Below, piece by piece: positions 7,167-15,503 of a DNA stretch of 18,169 nucleotides (positions within the stretch are counted from its first letter, which is position 1; the number at the start of each line of letters is the position of its first letter). The position numbers and the translations under genes are program-made. Origin of the DNA: an uncultured Lachnospiraceae bacterium (GTDB lineage Bacteria > Bacillota_A > Clostridia > Lachnospirales > Lachnospiraceae). The stretch is from contig CAMWMM010000033.1 in assembly GCA_947175285.1 (NCBI GenBank), forward strand, positions 1-18,169, written 5' to 3'. The notes below the pieces were generated by a model, which made no database searches, had not been told where the DNA came from, and saw nothing but the letters and a program-made list of their open reading frames with translations.

Positions 7167-8441
7167 CTACATCGGAAATACAAGCTGGAAGCTCATTCCG
7201 TCTTCTTTTCTCTCGGCAAAAATTTCCCCGCCCATTTTCTGCATAATCTCACGGCAAATATAAAGACCTAGACCGTTCCCCTCCTGCGCATTTACGTTAC
7301 TTCCCCGGTAAAAGCTGTCAAAAAGATGCGGCATTTCCTCCGGTTTCACGGGCTCTCCCGTATTTTTTATCCGGATAAGCTTGCAGTAATCCTCCTCATA
7401 GAAACTAATCTCAATCAACTTACCGTCTCCATACTTAAACGCATTTTCCATGATATTTTCCACTACCTCAAAAGCTCTGTCCTTATCACCTTTCATCAGC
7501 CTGTCCTCATATCCGCCGATGTGAAATTCCGTCATGATTAACCGGCATTTCGGCTCATAGTACCCCTTTATCATTTCTACTAAGTCTTTTAGGTAAAATT
7601 CCGAATCCTCCACATCAATTGCAAGTATTTCCTCGCTTGACGTCCTGATGATTTCTCCCACAAAATTCTCTATTTCTACCGACAGGCTTTCTATTTTCCG
7701 GAGCGCATCCCGCCTTTTTTCCTGTGTATCGTACAAATCTTCTTCCAAAGCCTTTGCATACAGCTTGATACTGTTTAACGGGGTCTTGATATCATGAGAA
7801 ATGGATAACAGAAGCATTTTCTTTTCTTTTTCCAGTTTTAATGTTTTTCTCTGTGCCGCTTTCAGGTTGTCACTAAGCATGGCGACTCCCCACATAAATT
7901 TCCCGAAAAAGCGGTTTTTATTTTCTTCTATTTCTGGCTGCAAATGCCCTTTGGACAATTCATAAGGCACGTTGCTTAAAGTCGAAAACGGCTTCAGTAC
8001 TTTATTTTTTATATAGACCAGCACAGTCAATGTGAAGGTTGCCGAAACAATAAGCAATCCGCAGAAAAATAATACCCACTCCGGCGCATTCTGTGTATTC
8101 CGGTAATCAAACCGTACAAATCCCAGAACTTTTCCGTCTGCCATAAGCGGCTCTACATGCGTTTCATAACCGTTTCTATGATAAAAAAATTCTTCTGTCT
8201 TTTGCGTATTACCCGCATCCGCGGCGCTCAAACAAGAAACCGCTTCAATATATTCCATTTCATGTAAATCAGGCATGGAAAACTGTTCTTTTTCTTCCAT
8301 GCCTCTCATGAGTCTATTGACCTCCACTAAATATTCTCTTCCGTATTCCGCACCCTGTTTTTGCCATAGCAGATACGCTGCAATCAACAGTACCATATAA
8401 AACGCCAGAACACCGGCAATCATCAGATTAATTTTCTTCAT
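7167..8441 (-). CDS. Sensor histidine kinase of the ABC-linked two-component system
   Basis: 424 residues. Two membrane helices (about 6-26 and 121-143) bound an extracytoplasmic domain of roughly 95 residues. The phosphoacceptor box is ISHDIKTPLNS with His216. The ATPase domain has an N box (N329, N333), a G1 box reading KNTG (Asn360 where many kinases have Asp, as in VanS-like proteins), and a G2 box GNGLGLY at 388-394. The start overlaps the response-regulator gene by 14 nt and has only a weak ribosome site, indicating translational coupling. By position it should sense the condition answered by the ABC transporter. A periplasmic loop of this size differs from the short-loop BceS-type kinases, so it may detect a ligand directly. 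No clear terminator lies in the 26 nt between its stop and the blaI operator. Confidence 0.92.
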   Translation of the reverse strand: MKKINLMIAGVLAFYMVLLIAAYLLWQKQGAEYGREYLVEVNRLMRGMEEKEQFSMPDLHEMEYIEAVSCLSAADAGNTQKTEEFFYHRNGYETHVEPLMADGKVLGFVRFDYRNTQNAPEWVLFFCGLLIVSATFTLTVLVYIKNKVLKPFSTLSNVPYELSKGHLQPEIEENKNRFFGKFMWGVAMLSDNLKAAQRKTLKLEKEKKMLLLSISHDIKTPLNSIKLYAKALEEDLYDTQEKRRDALRKIESLSVEIENFVGEIIRTSSEEILAIDVEDSEFYLKDLVEMIKGYYEPKCRLIMTEFHIGGYEDRLMKGDKDRAFEVVENIMENAFKYGDGKLIEISFYEEDYCKLIRIKNTGEPVKPEEMPHLFDSFYRGSNVNAQEGNGLGLYICREIMQKMGGEIFAERKEDGMSFQLVFPM

Positions 8442-9111
8442 ATCTGTAACCCACGCCCCATACCGTTTTTATTCTTTCCGGTCTGCCCGGACTTTCTTCA
8501 ATCTTATCCCGCAGCATTTTGATATGTACGGTAAGCGTCTGATTCTCACTGAAGCTGTCCACGCCCCAGATTTGATTGAACAGATATTCTTTACTGAGTG
8601 TTCTGCCCTGATTCTCTACCAGCAAAAGAAGCAGCTCATACTCTTTCCCTGTCATTGTTAACTCTTTTTCGTGTAAAAATACACGTTTTGCTTCCTTATC
8701 GATAGAAAGTGCACCAGATAGTAACAAGGTATTCTCCTTTTTTAAATCATAGTTGCGCCGCATAAGCGCGCTGATTTTCATTGACAAAATATCAATATCA
8801 ACCGGTTTTTCTATATAATCATCCGCCCCCTGGGCAAACCCATTCAGCTTATCCTCTTTCTCCACACGCGCGCTTATGATAATAATCGGAACATTGCTGT
8901 TTTTCCGGACGCTGGCGCAAAACCCGAATCCATCCATTCCCGGCAGCATAATATCCAATAAAATCAATTTCACCCTATGACTTTCCAGAAAGTGCAGCGC
9001 TTCCTCCGCACTTTCTTTCGTTTCTGTCCGATAGCCGTCCCGTTTCAAAAAATCAGCTATCAAATTTGCCAATTCGGCATTATCCTCTATTAAAAGAATA
9101 TCCGTTACCAT
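8428..9111 (-). CDS. OmpR-family response regulator
   Basis: 227 residues from the chosen start. The receiver domain shows the acidic pair E9/D10, phosphoacceptor Asp53 in LLDIMLPGMDG, Ser80 and Lys102 (EKP). The C-terminal winged helix (about 128-225) ends in the family motif 'IKTVWGVGYRY'. The start is ATG 9111, which has GGAG 5 nt upstream; the in-frame ATG at 9129 has no ribosome site. The gene overlaps the end of the ATPase gene by 7 nt and the kinase start by 14 nt, so ATPase, regulator and kinase are one coupled unit. It probably activates the operon promoter near 12395, where 11-bp-spaced repeats replace a good -35 box. Confidence 0.93.
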   Translation of the reverse strand: MVTDILLIEDNAELANLIADFLKRDGYRTETKESAEEALHFLESHRVKLILLDIMLPGMDGFGFCASVRKNSNVPIIIISARVEKEDKLNGFAQGADDYIEKPVDIDILSMKISALMRRNYDLKKENTLLLSGALSIDKEAKRVFLHEKELTMTGKEYELLLLLVENQGRTLSKEYLFNQIWGVDSFSENQTLTVHIKMLRDKIEESPGRPERIKTVWGVGYRYEEN

Positions 9112-9875
9112 CCCATCTCCAAAAGCCATCCGGTAAGTTTCCTCTCTCTTTCCCTTGTTTCGCTCTCTTCCTTAAATTTACCGAGCGTCATTTCGCCTTT
9201 TATATTGCCGTCCTCTATATAAAGCACCCTGTCGCTCTTTGCCGCCACCTTACTGTCATGGGTTACTAACATAATCGTCGTACCCTCTCCATTAATTCTG
9301 TTCAGTTCCCGCATAACCTCTTTGGAATTCTGCTGGTTTAACGCGCCTGTCGGTTCATCGGCAAAAACCATTTTCGGATTATTAATCAGGCTCCGGCAGA
9401 TACAGGCGCGCTGCAGTTCACCGCCGGAAACCTCGGTCACGTCATTATCCGCAATCTTGATAATATTCAGTTTCCGCATCAGTTCTTTTGCTTTTTCATT
9501 TATCTGTGCCCGACTCCGTTTATTCCTGCCCTCGTTTGCCTGATAAGCCGGTAGAATAATATTATCATAAATAGTCAGATTTTTTAACAGATACATCTGC
9601 TGGAAAATAAATCCCATCTGCGTCAGGCGCACCCGGCTCATTTCCTTTGGAGACAGGCTGTCTAATTCCTGTCCGAAAAAATTAACCCTGCCAGCAGTTA
9701 CACTGTCCATACCGCTGACCGTATACAAAAGCGTTGATTTTCCGGAACCTGACGGTCCCATAACGGCAACCATCTCTCCCTCTTTCACCGTCAGATTTAC
9801 ATTCCGCAGTACATTATTCTGCCTTTTATTTACGATATACGTCTTACATAAGTCTTTTACTTCCAATTGATTCAT
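9105..9875 (-). CDS. ABC transporter ATP-binding protein (MacB/LolD-type, FtsX partner)
   Basis: 256 residues from ATG 9875. Walker A GPSGSGKST (40-48), Q-loop region 'IFQQMYLL' (about 90-97), signature VSGGELQR (149-156), Walker B MVFADEPTGALN (169-180) and switch His206. The ADEPTGALN text is typical of ATPases paired with FtsX-type permeases. The ATG two codons upstream (9881) is only 3 nt from AGGAGG, whereas 9875 is 9 nt away, so 9875 is preferred. It follows the permease after a 97-nt gap holding a structured element and overlaps the response-regulator gene. The C-terminal 30 residues are highly charged and extend past the usual domain end. Confidence 0.93.
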   Translation of the reverse strand: MNQLEVKDLCKTYIVNKRQNNVLRNVNLTVKEGEMVAVMGPSGSGKSTLLYTVSGMDSVTAGRVNFFGQELDSLSPKEMSRVRLTQMGFIFQQMYLLKNLTIYDNIILPAYQANEGRNKRSRAQINEKAKELMRKLNIIKIADNDVTEVSGGELQRACICRSLINNPKMVFADEPTGALNQQNSKEVMRELNRINGEGTTIMLVTHDSKVAAKSDRVLYIEDGNIKGEMTLGKFKEESETRERERKLTGWLLEMGW

Positions 9876-9894
9876 TGTCATTTTCCTCCTTTTG

Positions 9895-9979
9895 GTGTGA
9901 AGCTTTAGAAGTTCTAAGTCAGCTATGCTGACTTTACGAAATCAGCCTCTGCTGTGAGTCTTAGAACTTCTCTTCACAC
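9895..9979 (-). repeat. 85-bp inverted-repeat element inside the ABC operon
   Basis: Outer arms GTGTGAAG (9895-9902) and CTTCACAC (9972-9979) pair perfectly. After a 4-nt bulge on one side, AGAAGTTCTAAG (9907-9918) pairs perfectly with CTTAGAACTTCT (9960-9971). The loop contains two more small stems, TCAGC/GCTGA at 9919-9931 and CAGC/GCTG at 9943-9954, giving a branched fold. It starts at the permease stop codon and ends before the ATPase ribosome site. No T tract follows, so it is not a classic terminator. It could be an mRNA processing or stability element, or a small repeat insertion. Confidence 0.7.
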
Positions 9980-11097
9980 TATTCTAATGTATTAATCTCT
10001 TTCACATCCACGCTCTTAATCTTTCCTGCGCACAAATATGCCGTTATTCCCGTTACCGCAAGCATCAATGCCGGATACAGCAGATAAGTTTCCAGCGGAT
10101 TTTTTACTAACTGCATACTGGTTGCGCCCATAATGGCAAAAATGGCTCCTATAATAAACGAATCCAATATTCCCGAGAGCAGACTTCCTGCCAGAATTGC
10201 CGCAAATAATACAATCAGAATTCTCATACTCTGCCATCCTCTGATTGTCCTGTCGGCAAAACCAACACTCTTTAGCATAGCGATTTCTCCCCGCTCCCTT
10301 GCAATCAGCGTTTTCACCATCAGGACGGTAATCAGCATATTGATGATAAGCACCACCACGGTAATGAATGCCTGCAAAGCATCCATCTGCTCCGTCACCT
10401 TTATCATACTGTCCACCCATTCCCTGTCATTTGAAAACTCATAGTCCGGAAAAATATCTTCTAACTCTGCTTTCAAAGCCTCCGGTTTTAAATCACTCTC
10501 TATTTCCACCTGAAAAGAAAGCAGCCCGGATAACGTCTTATACGGCATCTGTGCATCCTTACTGACACGCAGGCCATACCCCATATTCATCATACTCTGG
10601 TAAATGCCCGTAACAATGAAATCTTTCTCACCATCCGGAAACTGATAATGTACATAATCGCCTATGGAAACCCCTAAATCCTGTGCTGTTTTTTCTGTCA
10701 CCATCACTTCGTTTTCCAAAACAGGAATACTGCCCTCAAGTACGTCATAATCATCCTCTTCTTTTCCGATCTGCTGCATTGTATAAGCATCCGTCTGTTC
10801 ATCAGCACTTTTGCCGTAACAGGGTACCATATACCACACTTCCACCCATACCTGCGCCGCGGAGCCATTGTCAGCAAGTTTTGTTTTGATTGCCTCTATG
10901 TCTTTACGAAGCAGAGTATCATCATCTTCTACCACATACTGCTCTAATCCTCCGGTTTCAATATGAAAAGTGGACTGCTGCACGCTGAAAGATCGTATAA
11001 CGCTGTCATCCTTTAACGTATGAAGCGCTGTCAAAGGCAGCAAAATCTCCATTGTCCCGATGCAGAAAATAACCGCAAGAATCAAATATCTTCTCAT
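9979..11097 (-). CDS. FtsX-type ABC permease, C-terminal part after a frameshift
   Basis: 372 residues if read alone. It begins with a membrane helix, continues with an extracytoplasmic domain (about 35-225), then a second FtsX domain with three helices and the motif 'EIAMLKSVGF' (about 270-279). There is no ribosome site before ATG 11097. Reading the same frame upstream gives 'ALFYLACNDVISHM' before the start, which matches the second-half entry of full-length, roughly 800-residue permeases of this type. It is therefore most likely the second half of one protein whose first half is at 11103-12362. If the frameshift is real it would be expressed poorly or not at all, unless reinitiation or slippage occurs. 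Confidence 0.85.
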   Translation of the reverse strand: MRRYLILAVIFCIGTMEILLPLTALHTLKDDSVIRSFSVQQSTFHIETGGLEQYVVEDDDTLLRKDIEAIKTKLADNGSAAQVWVEVWYMVPCYGKSADEQTDAYTMQQIGKEEDDYDVLEGSIPVLENEVMVTEKTAQDLGVSIGDYVHYQFPDGEKDFIVTGIYQSMMNMGYGLRVSKDAQMPYKTLSGLLSFQVEIESDLKPEALKAELEDIFPDYEFSNDREWVDSMIKVTEQMDALQAFITVVVLIINMLITVLMVKTLIARERGEIAMLKSVGFADRTIRGWQSMRILIVLFAAILAGSLLSGILDSFIIGAIFAIMGATSMQLVKNPLETYLLYPALMLAVTGITAYLCAGKIKSVDVKEINTLE

Positions 11098-11102
11098 ATG
11101 AC

Positions 11103-12362
11103 TTATAACATCATTACAGGCAAGATAAAACAGGGCAGCATGCCTGCCCGCTTATTAAGCTTTACTTTTGCACCTGCATGATAGCGTTCTCCGTTCCCGC
11201 CGTTTCGGATTGCCTCAACTGCCGTATATTTTTTGATTTTTCCCGTACAGCTATAGCAAAATAGAAGTACCATCAACACAATCAGCGCTGCACACAGCAA
11301 ATGAATGAAAAAGTTACTTCCCACCGCAGGAATAACAAAGTCGTCCATTACCTGAGAAAGCAAAATCCTGCTAAACGGGAAGCTTAAACCCATGCCGATT
11401 ACCGAACCGGCTAATGCAATCGCAAAATATTTTAGCAAATAGATTCCTTTAATCCGTATGACCCGGATACCGATTGCTTTCATGATGCCGATTTCCTTAT
11501 AGTCCTCCTGTAGCGTGAATACAATCGTAAACCGCAGAATCAAAAAGGAAACTAAAATCAGGCAGATACCGATTACAACCATAATCCCCGCCATTAAAAG
11601 ATTGAAAAAATAGCACATTTTAAGAGTAGGTTTATCAATGCCTATGGTAATTTCCGGATTCTCTTTCTTAAATTCTTTTTCAAAGCTTTCCACATCCGAG
11701 CAGTTAACAGTATAGAGCCGCGTATGATACCTTTCTGCATCTCCCATCAGATAATCATAATCTTCTTTTCCGATAAAAATCCTCTTCGGACCTATCATTG
11801 CCGAGCCAAAAACCGCATCTTTTGCAATTGCTCCGATTGTAAATTCCATATCTCTTTCCGGAGCGCTTATTTTCAATTTATCTCCTATGTTAAGTCCGTT
11901 TAATTCCGCCTGCTGCTTCGGAATCGCAATCTCTCCGGATTGCAGCGATAACGGTGCGTTCTGCATATCAAAAATCCTGGTGAAATTTTCCGGAATCGGT
12001 GCAAGCATAACCAGATTCCCCTTTTCATAGCTATGCTTCTCCAAATCTCCGGCACAGTAAGTAATTTCAATAGCATCATCAACCAATGTATACATATCCT
12101 GCATCTCATATTCCGACACATAAGCGCAATTCTTAAAAAACTTATCCGCCGGTGTTTCAGCTGTATCTTCACCCATGTTTATGATATAGAGAAAATCAGG
12201 AGCTTTGGCAATATCCATATAATAATCCAGCGCGCCGCTAATTGTAATCAAATTATTGACACTGGCTGCCAAAAAGGTGGCTGCCAGTATGATGAACAAT
12301 AGTAATATGACATTTGTGCTTTTTTTTCTTTTCATGTCTTTTTGCAATATATGTAACAGCAT
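11103..12362 (-). CDS. FtsX-type ABC permease, N-terminal part ending at a frameshift
   Basis: 419 residues from ATG 12362. One membrane helix near the N terminus (about 15-37), a large extracytoplasmic MacB-like domain, then an FtsX domain with three helices and the motif 'EIGIMKAIGI'. The start was chosen because GGGAGG lies 7 nt upstream; the in-frame ATG at 12383 has no such site and falls at the probable transcription start. The last ten residues (PCFILPVMML) look out of frame. One added base near 11138 would join it to the downstream half and give a 794-residue permease, a usual size for this family in Clostridia. Together with the ATPase it would form a transporter for peptide or lipid-linked substrates; the substrate is unknown. 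Confidence 0.87.
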   Translation of the reverse strand: MLLHILQKDMKRKKSTNVILLLFIILAATFLAASVNNLITISGALDYYMDIAKAPDFLYIINMGEDTAETPADKFFKNCAYVSEYEMQDMYTLVDDAIEITYCAGDLEKHSYEKGNLVMLAPIPENFTRIFDMQNAPLSLQSGEIAIPKQQAELNGLNIGDKLKISAPERDMEFTIGAIAKDAVFGSAMIGPKRIFIGKEDYDYLMGDAERYHTRLYTVNCSDVESFEKEFKKENPEITIGIDKPTLKMCYFFNLLMAGIMVVIGICLILVSFLILRFTIVFTLQEDYKEIGIMKAIGIRVIRIKGIYLLKYFAIALAGSVIGMGLSFPFSRILLSQVMDDFVIPAVGSNFFIHLLCAALIVLMVLLFCYSCTGKIKKYTAVEAIRNGGNGERYHAGAKVKLNKRAGMLPCFILPVMML

Positions 12363-12394
12363 AAATTTTCCTCCCGTATTCATGGTTTTCTATT

Positions 12395-12427
12395 ATTATA
12401 ATGAGCAATTATTAAAAAATCCTTAAA
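12395..12427 (-). promoter_or_regulatory. Promoter of the ABC/two-component operon with 11-bp direct repeats
   Basis: A perfect TATAAT lies at 12400-12395 in minus-strand reading. The -35 position (12423-12418, AGGATT) is poor. Two TTTAA motifs at 12427-12423 and 12416-12412 start 11 bp apart and straddle it, as in promoters activated by OmpR-family regulators. Transcription would start near 12388, about 26 nt before ATG 12362. Confidence 0.5.
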
Positions 12428-12441
12428 TGCTGAAAGATACA

Positions 12442-12470
12442 TTGAAAAAGGCACCCTGAAAAGGTATGAT
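12442..12470 (+). promoter_or_regulatory. Promoter of the DUF3048 gene
   Basis: TTGAAA (12442-12447), 17 bp, TATGAT (12465-12470): a good sigma-A match with optimal spacing. Transcription would start near 12477, leaving a leader of about 49 nt before ATG 12526. It is divergent from the ABC operon promoter, with the two -10 boxes about 65 bp apart. Confidence 0.6.
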
Positions 12471-12525
12471 ATATGTACATACAATATTTTATACTTCATG
12501 TACTATCAGAAAGGAGTTATCCGAA

Positions 12526-13593
12526 ATGAAAATAAAAACCATATTAAAAAGGCTCACTGCCGTTGCCGCCACTGCCGCACTCTGCACAGCGACCGTATTT
12601 TTCGCACCGGTTTCTGACGGAAGCGGACAAGTTTTGGCAGATGGAGAGGTACCCAGTGTGTACACCAACGAATTAATACCTGCTGCAATGGCATCCCAGC
12701 GTCCTATCGCTATTATGATGCCCACTGACAAAGCTGCACAGCCTTCCTACGGAATTGGCAATGCCAAAATTCTCTATGAAGTCATGGAAGAAGGGGAAAT
12801 CTCCCGCCAGCTTGCTATCATTGATGACTGGCAGAATCTTGACCGCATTGGTAATATCAGAAGCTGCCGCGATTACTATATCCCCATTGCCACAGAATGG
12901 GATTCTATTCTTGTGCATTTCGGCGGAGTTTACTACATGAAAAACCGAATCACCGCAGAGGATATCAATAACCTGTCCGGCACAAGTGAATACGGCACCG
13001 GCGGAGCTTCGCCCGGTTCTAATTCCTTTTTCCGTACTACTGACAGAAAGGCTCCCCACAACGCATACATAAGCGGCAGCGGCATCACCGAAGCATGCAA
13101 CTCCTTAGGCTATTCCCTCTCTGTCAGACCGGAATACTACAATGCTTCCCACTTCCAGTTTGCGGAAGGCACAAACACTTTGGAACAGTATGAGGGAGCG
13201 CTTCCCGGCAATACCATTGATTTGTCGGGCATATTCACATACACCAAAAGCAGCTTAACCTATAATGCAGAAACAGGGCTCTATTCCAAGAACCTTCACG
13301 GTACGGCACAGATTGACGGAAGCACGGGCGAACAGCTTACTTTTTCTAATGTAATCATCCAAAATACCAAATGGTCAAAGCGTGATGCCAAAGGCTACCT
13401 TTCTTTCCAGATAAAAGGTTCCGGGGACGGATATTATTTTACTCAGGGAAAAGGCATTCATATTACATGGGAAAAGACCTCCGATTACTCGCCTACAAAA
13501 TATTACGATGACAACGGAAATGAAATCCAGCTCAACACAGGAAAAACATACATTGCCATCGCACAGCAGGAACGGACTGTAGTGTACAACTGA
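12526..13593 (+). CDS. Secreted DUF3048 domain protein (YerB-like)
   Basis: 355 residues. A basic N terminus and a hydrophobic stretch (about 10-27) form a signal peptide, with possible cleavage near VLA-DG (about 38). No good lipobox is seen, although B. subtilis YerB is a lipoprotein. The core text 'QRPIAIMM', 'AKILYEVMEEGEISRQLAII' and 'IGNIRSCRDYYIPIATEWDSILVHFGG' matches the DUF3048 N-terminal domain; the C-terminal part (about 225-350) fits the second domain of the family. The biochemical role is not established to my knowledge. Start ATG 12526 has AAGGAG 9 nt upstream; an ATG 20 codons earlier falls inside the promoter. Monocistronic, ending at a strong terminator. Confidence 0.88.
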   Translation: MKIKTILKRLTAVAATAALCTATVFFAPVSDGSGQVLADGEVPSVYTNELIPAAMASQRPIAIMMPTDKAAQPSYGIGNAKILYEVMEEGEISRQLAIIDDWQNLDRIGNIRSCRDYYIPIATEWDSILVHFGGVYYMKNRITAEDINNLSGTSEYGTGGASPGSNSFFRTTDRKAPHNAYISGSGITEACNSLGYSLSVRPEYYNASHFQFAEGTNTLEQYEGALPGNTIDLSGIFTYTKSSLTYNAETGLYSKNLHGTAQIDGSTGEQLTFSNVIIQNTKWSKRDAKGYLSFQIKGSGDGYYFTQGKGIHITWEKTSDYSPTKYYDDNGNEIQLNTGKTYIAIAQQERTVVYN

Positions 13594-13620
13594 TAATTCT
13601 TAATTAAACCAGATTTCTAT

Positions 13621-13660
13621 AAAGGCAGATGAACATTTTCGTTCATCTGCCTTTATTTGT
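13621..13660 (+). terminator. Bidirectional terminator between the DUF3048 and ABC exporter genes
   Basis: A perfect 14-bp stem, AAAGGCAGATGAAC (13621-13634) with its complement at 13641-13654, has a 6-nt loop and is followed by TTTATTTGTTT in plus-strand reading. In minus-strand reading it begins just past the stop codon at 13661 and is followed by a shorter TTTATAG tail, so it can serve the convergent exporter operon as well. Confidence 0.8.
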
Positions 13661-15484
13661 TTACATTTGTAACTGCCTAAGCTTATAAAATTCACCCTGT
13701 TTTTCCATCAATTCCTCATAAGTTCCATATTCCAGTAACCCGCCGTGTCCTATGACCGCGATATGGTCAGCATTTCTGATAGTAGAAAGCCTGTGCGCAA
13801 CAATCAGCGTTGTCCTGCCCTTTACCAACTGTTGTGTTGCAGACTGTATCTTTTCTTCCGCAATACTGTCAAGCGCCGAAGTCGCTTCGTCCAAAATCAA
13901 AACTTTCGGGTCTCTGATAAATGCTCTGGCAATGGAAACTCTCTGACGCTGTCCGCCCGATAAGTTACTGCCATGTTCCATTACCATCGTATCGACGCCA
14001 TCCGGCAGCTGCTCGATAACCTCTTCCAAATTTGCCGCCCGAATGACTTCCATCAGCTTTTCATCCGAAATATCATCTTTTCCATATGTAATGTTCTCCC
14101 GTATCGTACCGGAAAACAGAATCGGCGTCTGCGGAACAACCGCTATGTGAGAGCGGTAATTTTTCAAATGAATGCTCTCCATATCGTATCCGTCAATCAG
14201 CACTCGCCCTTCCGTTGCATGCAAAAATCCGATAACCATATTTAAAATAGTCGTCTTGCCCGCTCCGGATTCTCCGACAAGCGCAACAGTCTCACCCTCC
14301 CGCACTTTCAGGTTCAGGTTCGTAAATATGGGGTCTTCTCCGTTTTTATATTGGAAACCCGTATTTTCAAAGGTTATTTCTCCCCGCAGCATAGGCAGTT
14401 TCTTCTTATTATGATAATCCTCCACATCGTGACAGAGTAATACGTCGCCGATAGAATCCACAGATTCTAATCCTTTGGCAATCGTAGGCAGTAATGTAAT
14501 AATATTGGAAACCTGTGAGACGATTGTTGCAAAATAGGTCTGATACATCACAACTTCTCCTACGCTGATTCTGCCCTTACTTGCCAGATAGCCGGTAAAA
14601 CCAAGACACAACACCTGGAAAATCTGGAAAGACGTCCAACTGATAGAGGAAAAGTAGGACTGTACCATATCCAGCCTCAGCCCGGATTTTGCCACATGAG
14701 AAAGATGATTATCCATTTTGCCGATTTCTTTTTCCTCTAATGCATGCGCCCTTGTCACCGGAATCATCTCTATCATTTCCATTACATGAACGGATGTTTC
14801 CTCCATATCTTTCCGGAACTCTTTATTATAGCTTTTAATTCTGGTTCTGAACGTTACCATGATACAGACCGCCACCGGTATGGTCGCTAAAAAGAACGCA
14901 AACACCGTCAGGCTTTTAGTAACAACGACAACGAAAGAAACTGTGACATTCATAATAATACTTAATATCGTAATAAAAATCTGCGATGAAAGCGTCTCTA
15001 TCTGCTCCACATCACGCATAATTTTAGACTGCAAACGCCCTGACTGCATTTCATTATGATAAGTAATGGATAACTGCTGCAGCTTCCGCACAAGGGAACT
15101 TCTCAAATCACGCTCCACATTTCTGATTGCCCGCGCATAGCATAACGTATGAAAATAATTGCTCAAAACATTCTGTGCAATCAGAATAACCATAATAACA
15201 ACATGAACCGCTATTTTTCCCGCAGCATTTTCCTCTTTGTTCGTAGCGATATTCACGATATTCGCCGTTATAATCGGCAGCACCCATACAGGAGAATGCT
15301 TCACGGCAAAAAAGAAAACCGCAAGAAAAAGTTCAAGATAATGCCCCTTATAAATACCGATTAATGTTTTTAAAGAGTGGTTTTGGTTTCTTTTAAAAGT
15401 CTCTAACAGCTTCTGTTCCGTCTCGTCTAAATCAATTTCCTGCTGTAGTTGATATTGATACTTTCCCTTATCCTGTTCTTTCAT
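13661..15484 (-). CDS. ABC half-exporter (membrane domain plus ATPase), canonical motifs
   Basis: 607 residues. Six-helix membrane domain (about 45-330) followed by an ATPase domain. Walker A GESGAGKT (404-411), Q-loop in 'VVPQTPILFSGTI', signature LSGGQ (508-512), Walker B VLILDEATS with Asp532/Glu533, and switch His564. All catalytic residues are intact, so it could work as a homodimer. The start is placed at ATG 15484, 19 nt after the previous stop, with AAAGG about 9 nt upstream; the longer frame from 15583 overlaps the preceding gene and has no ribosome site of its own. An acidic cytosolic extension of about 40 residues precedes the first helix. Third gene of the exporter operon; substrate unknown. 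Confidence 0.9.
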   Translation of the reverse strand: MKEQDKGKYQYQLQQEIDLDETEQKLLETFKRNQNHSLKTLIGIYKGHYLELFLAVFFFAVKHSPVWVLPIITANIVNIATNKEENAAGKIAVHVVIMVILIAQNVLSNYFHTLCYARAIRNVERDLRSSLVRKLQQLSITYHNEMQSGRLQSKIMRDVEQIETLSSQIFITILSIIMNVTVSFVVVVTKSLTVFAFFLATIPVAVCIMVTFRTRIKSYNKEFRKDMEETSVHVMEMIEMIPVTRAHALEEKEIGKMDNHLSHVAKSGLRLDMVQSYFSSISWTSFQIFQVLCLGFTGYLASKGRISVGEVVMYQTYFATIVSQVSNIITLLPTIAKGLESVDSIGDVLLCHDVEDYHNKKKLPMLRGEITFENTGFQYKNGEDPIFTNLNLKVREGETVALVGESGAGKTTILNMVIGFLHATEGRVLIDGYDMESIHLKNYRSHIAVVPQTPILFSGTIRENITYGKDDISDEKLMEVIRAANLEEVIEQLPDGVDTMVMEHGSNLSGGQRQRVSIARAFIRDPKVLILDEATSALDSIAEEKIQSATQQLVKGRTTLIVAHRLSTIRNADHIAVIGHGGLLEYGTYEELMEKQGEFYKLRQLQM

Positions 15485-15503
15485 GCCCTGCTGCCTTTCC
15501 TCC

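Noticed and set aside
9895..9979. Insertion sequence or MITE with target duplication
   Set aside because: Terminal inverted repeats exist, but I see no clear flanking direct repeat, so it is reported only as a structured element.
11133..11149. Programmed ribosomal frameshift between the permease halves
   Set aside because: A hairpin is present, but no slippery heptamer of X-XXY-YYZ type precedes it, and a single missing base in a palindrome explains the break more simply.
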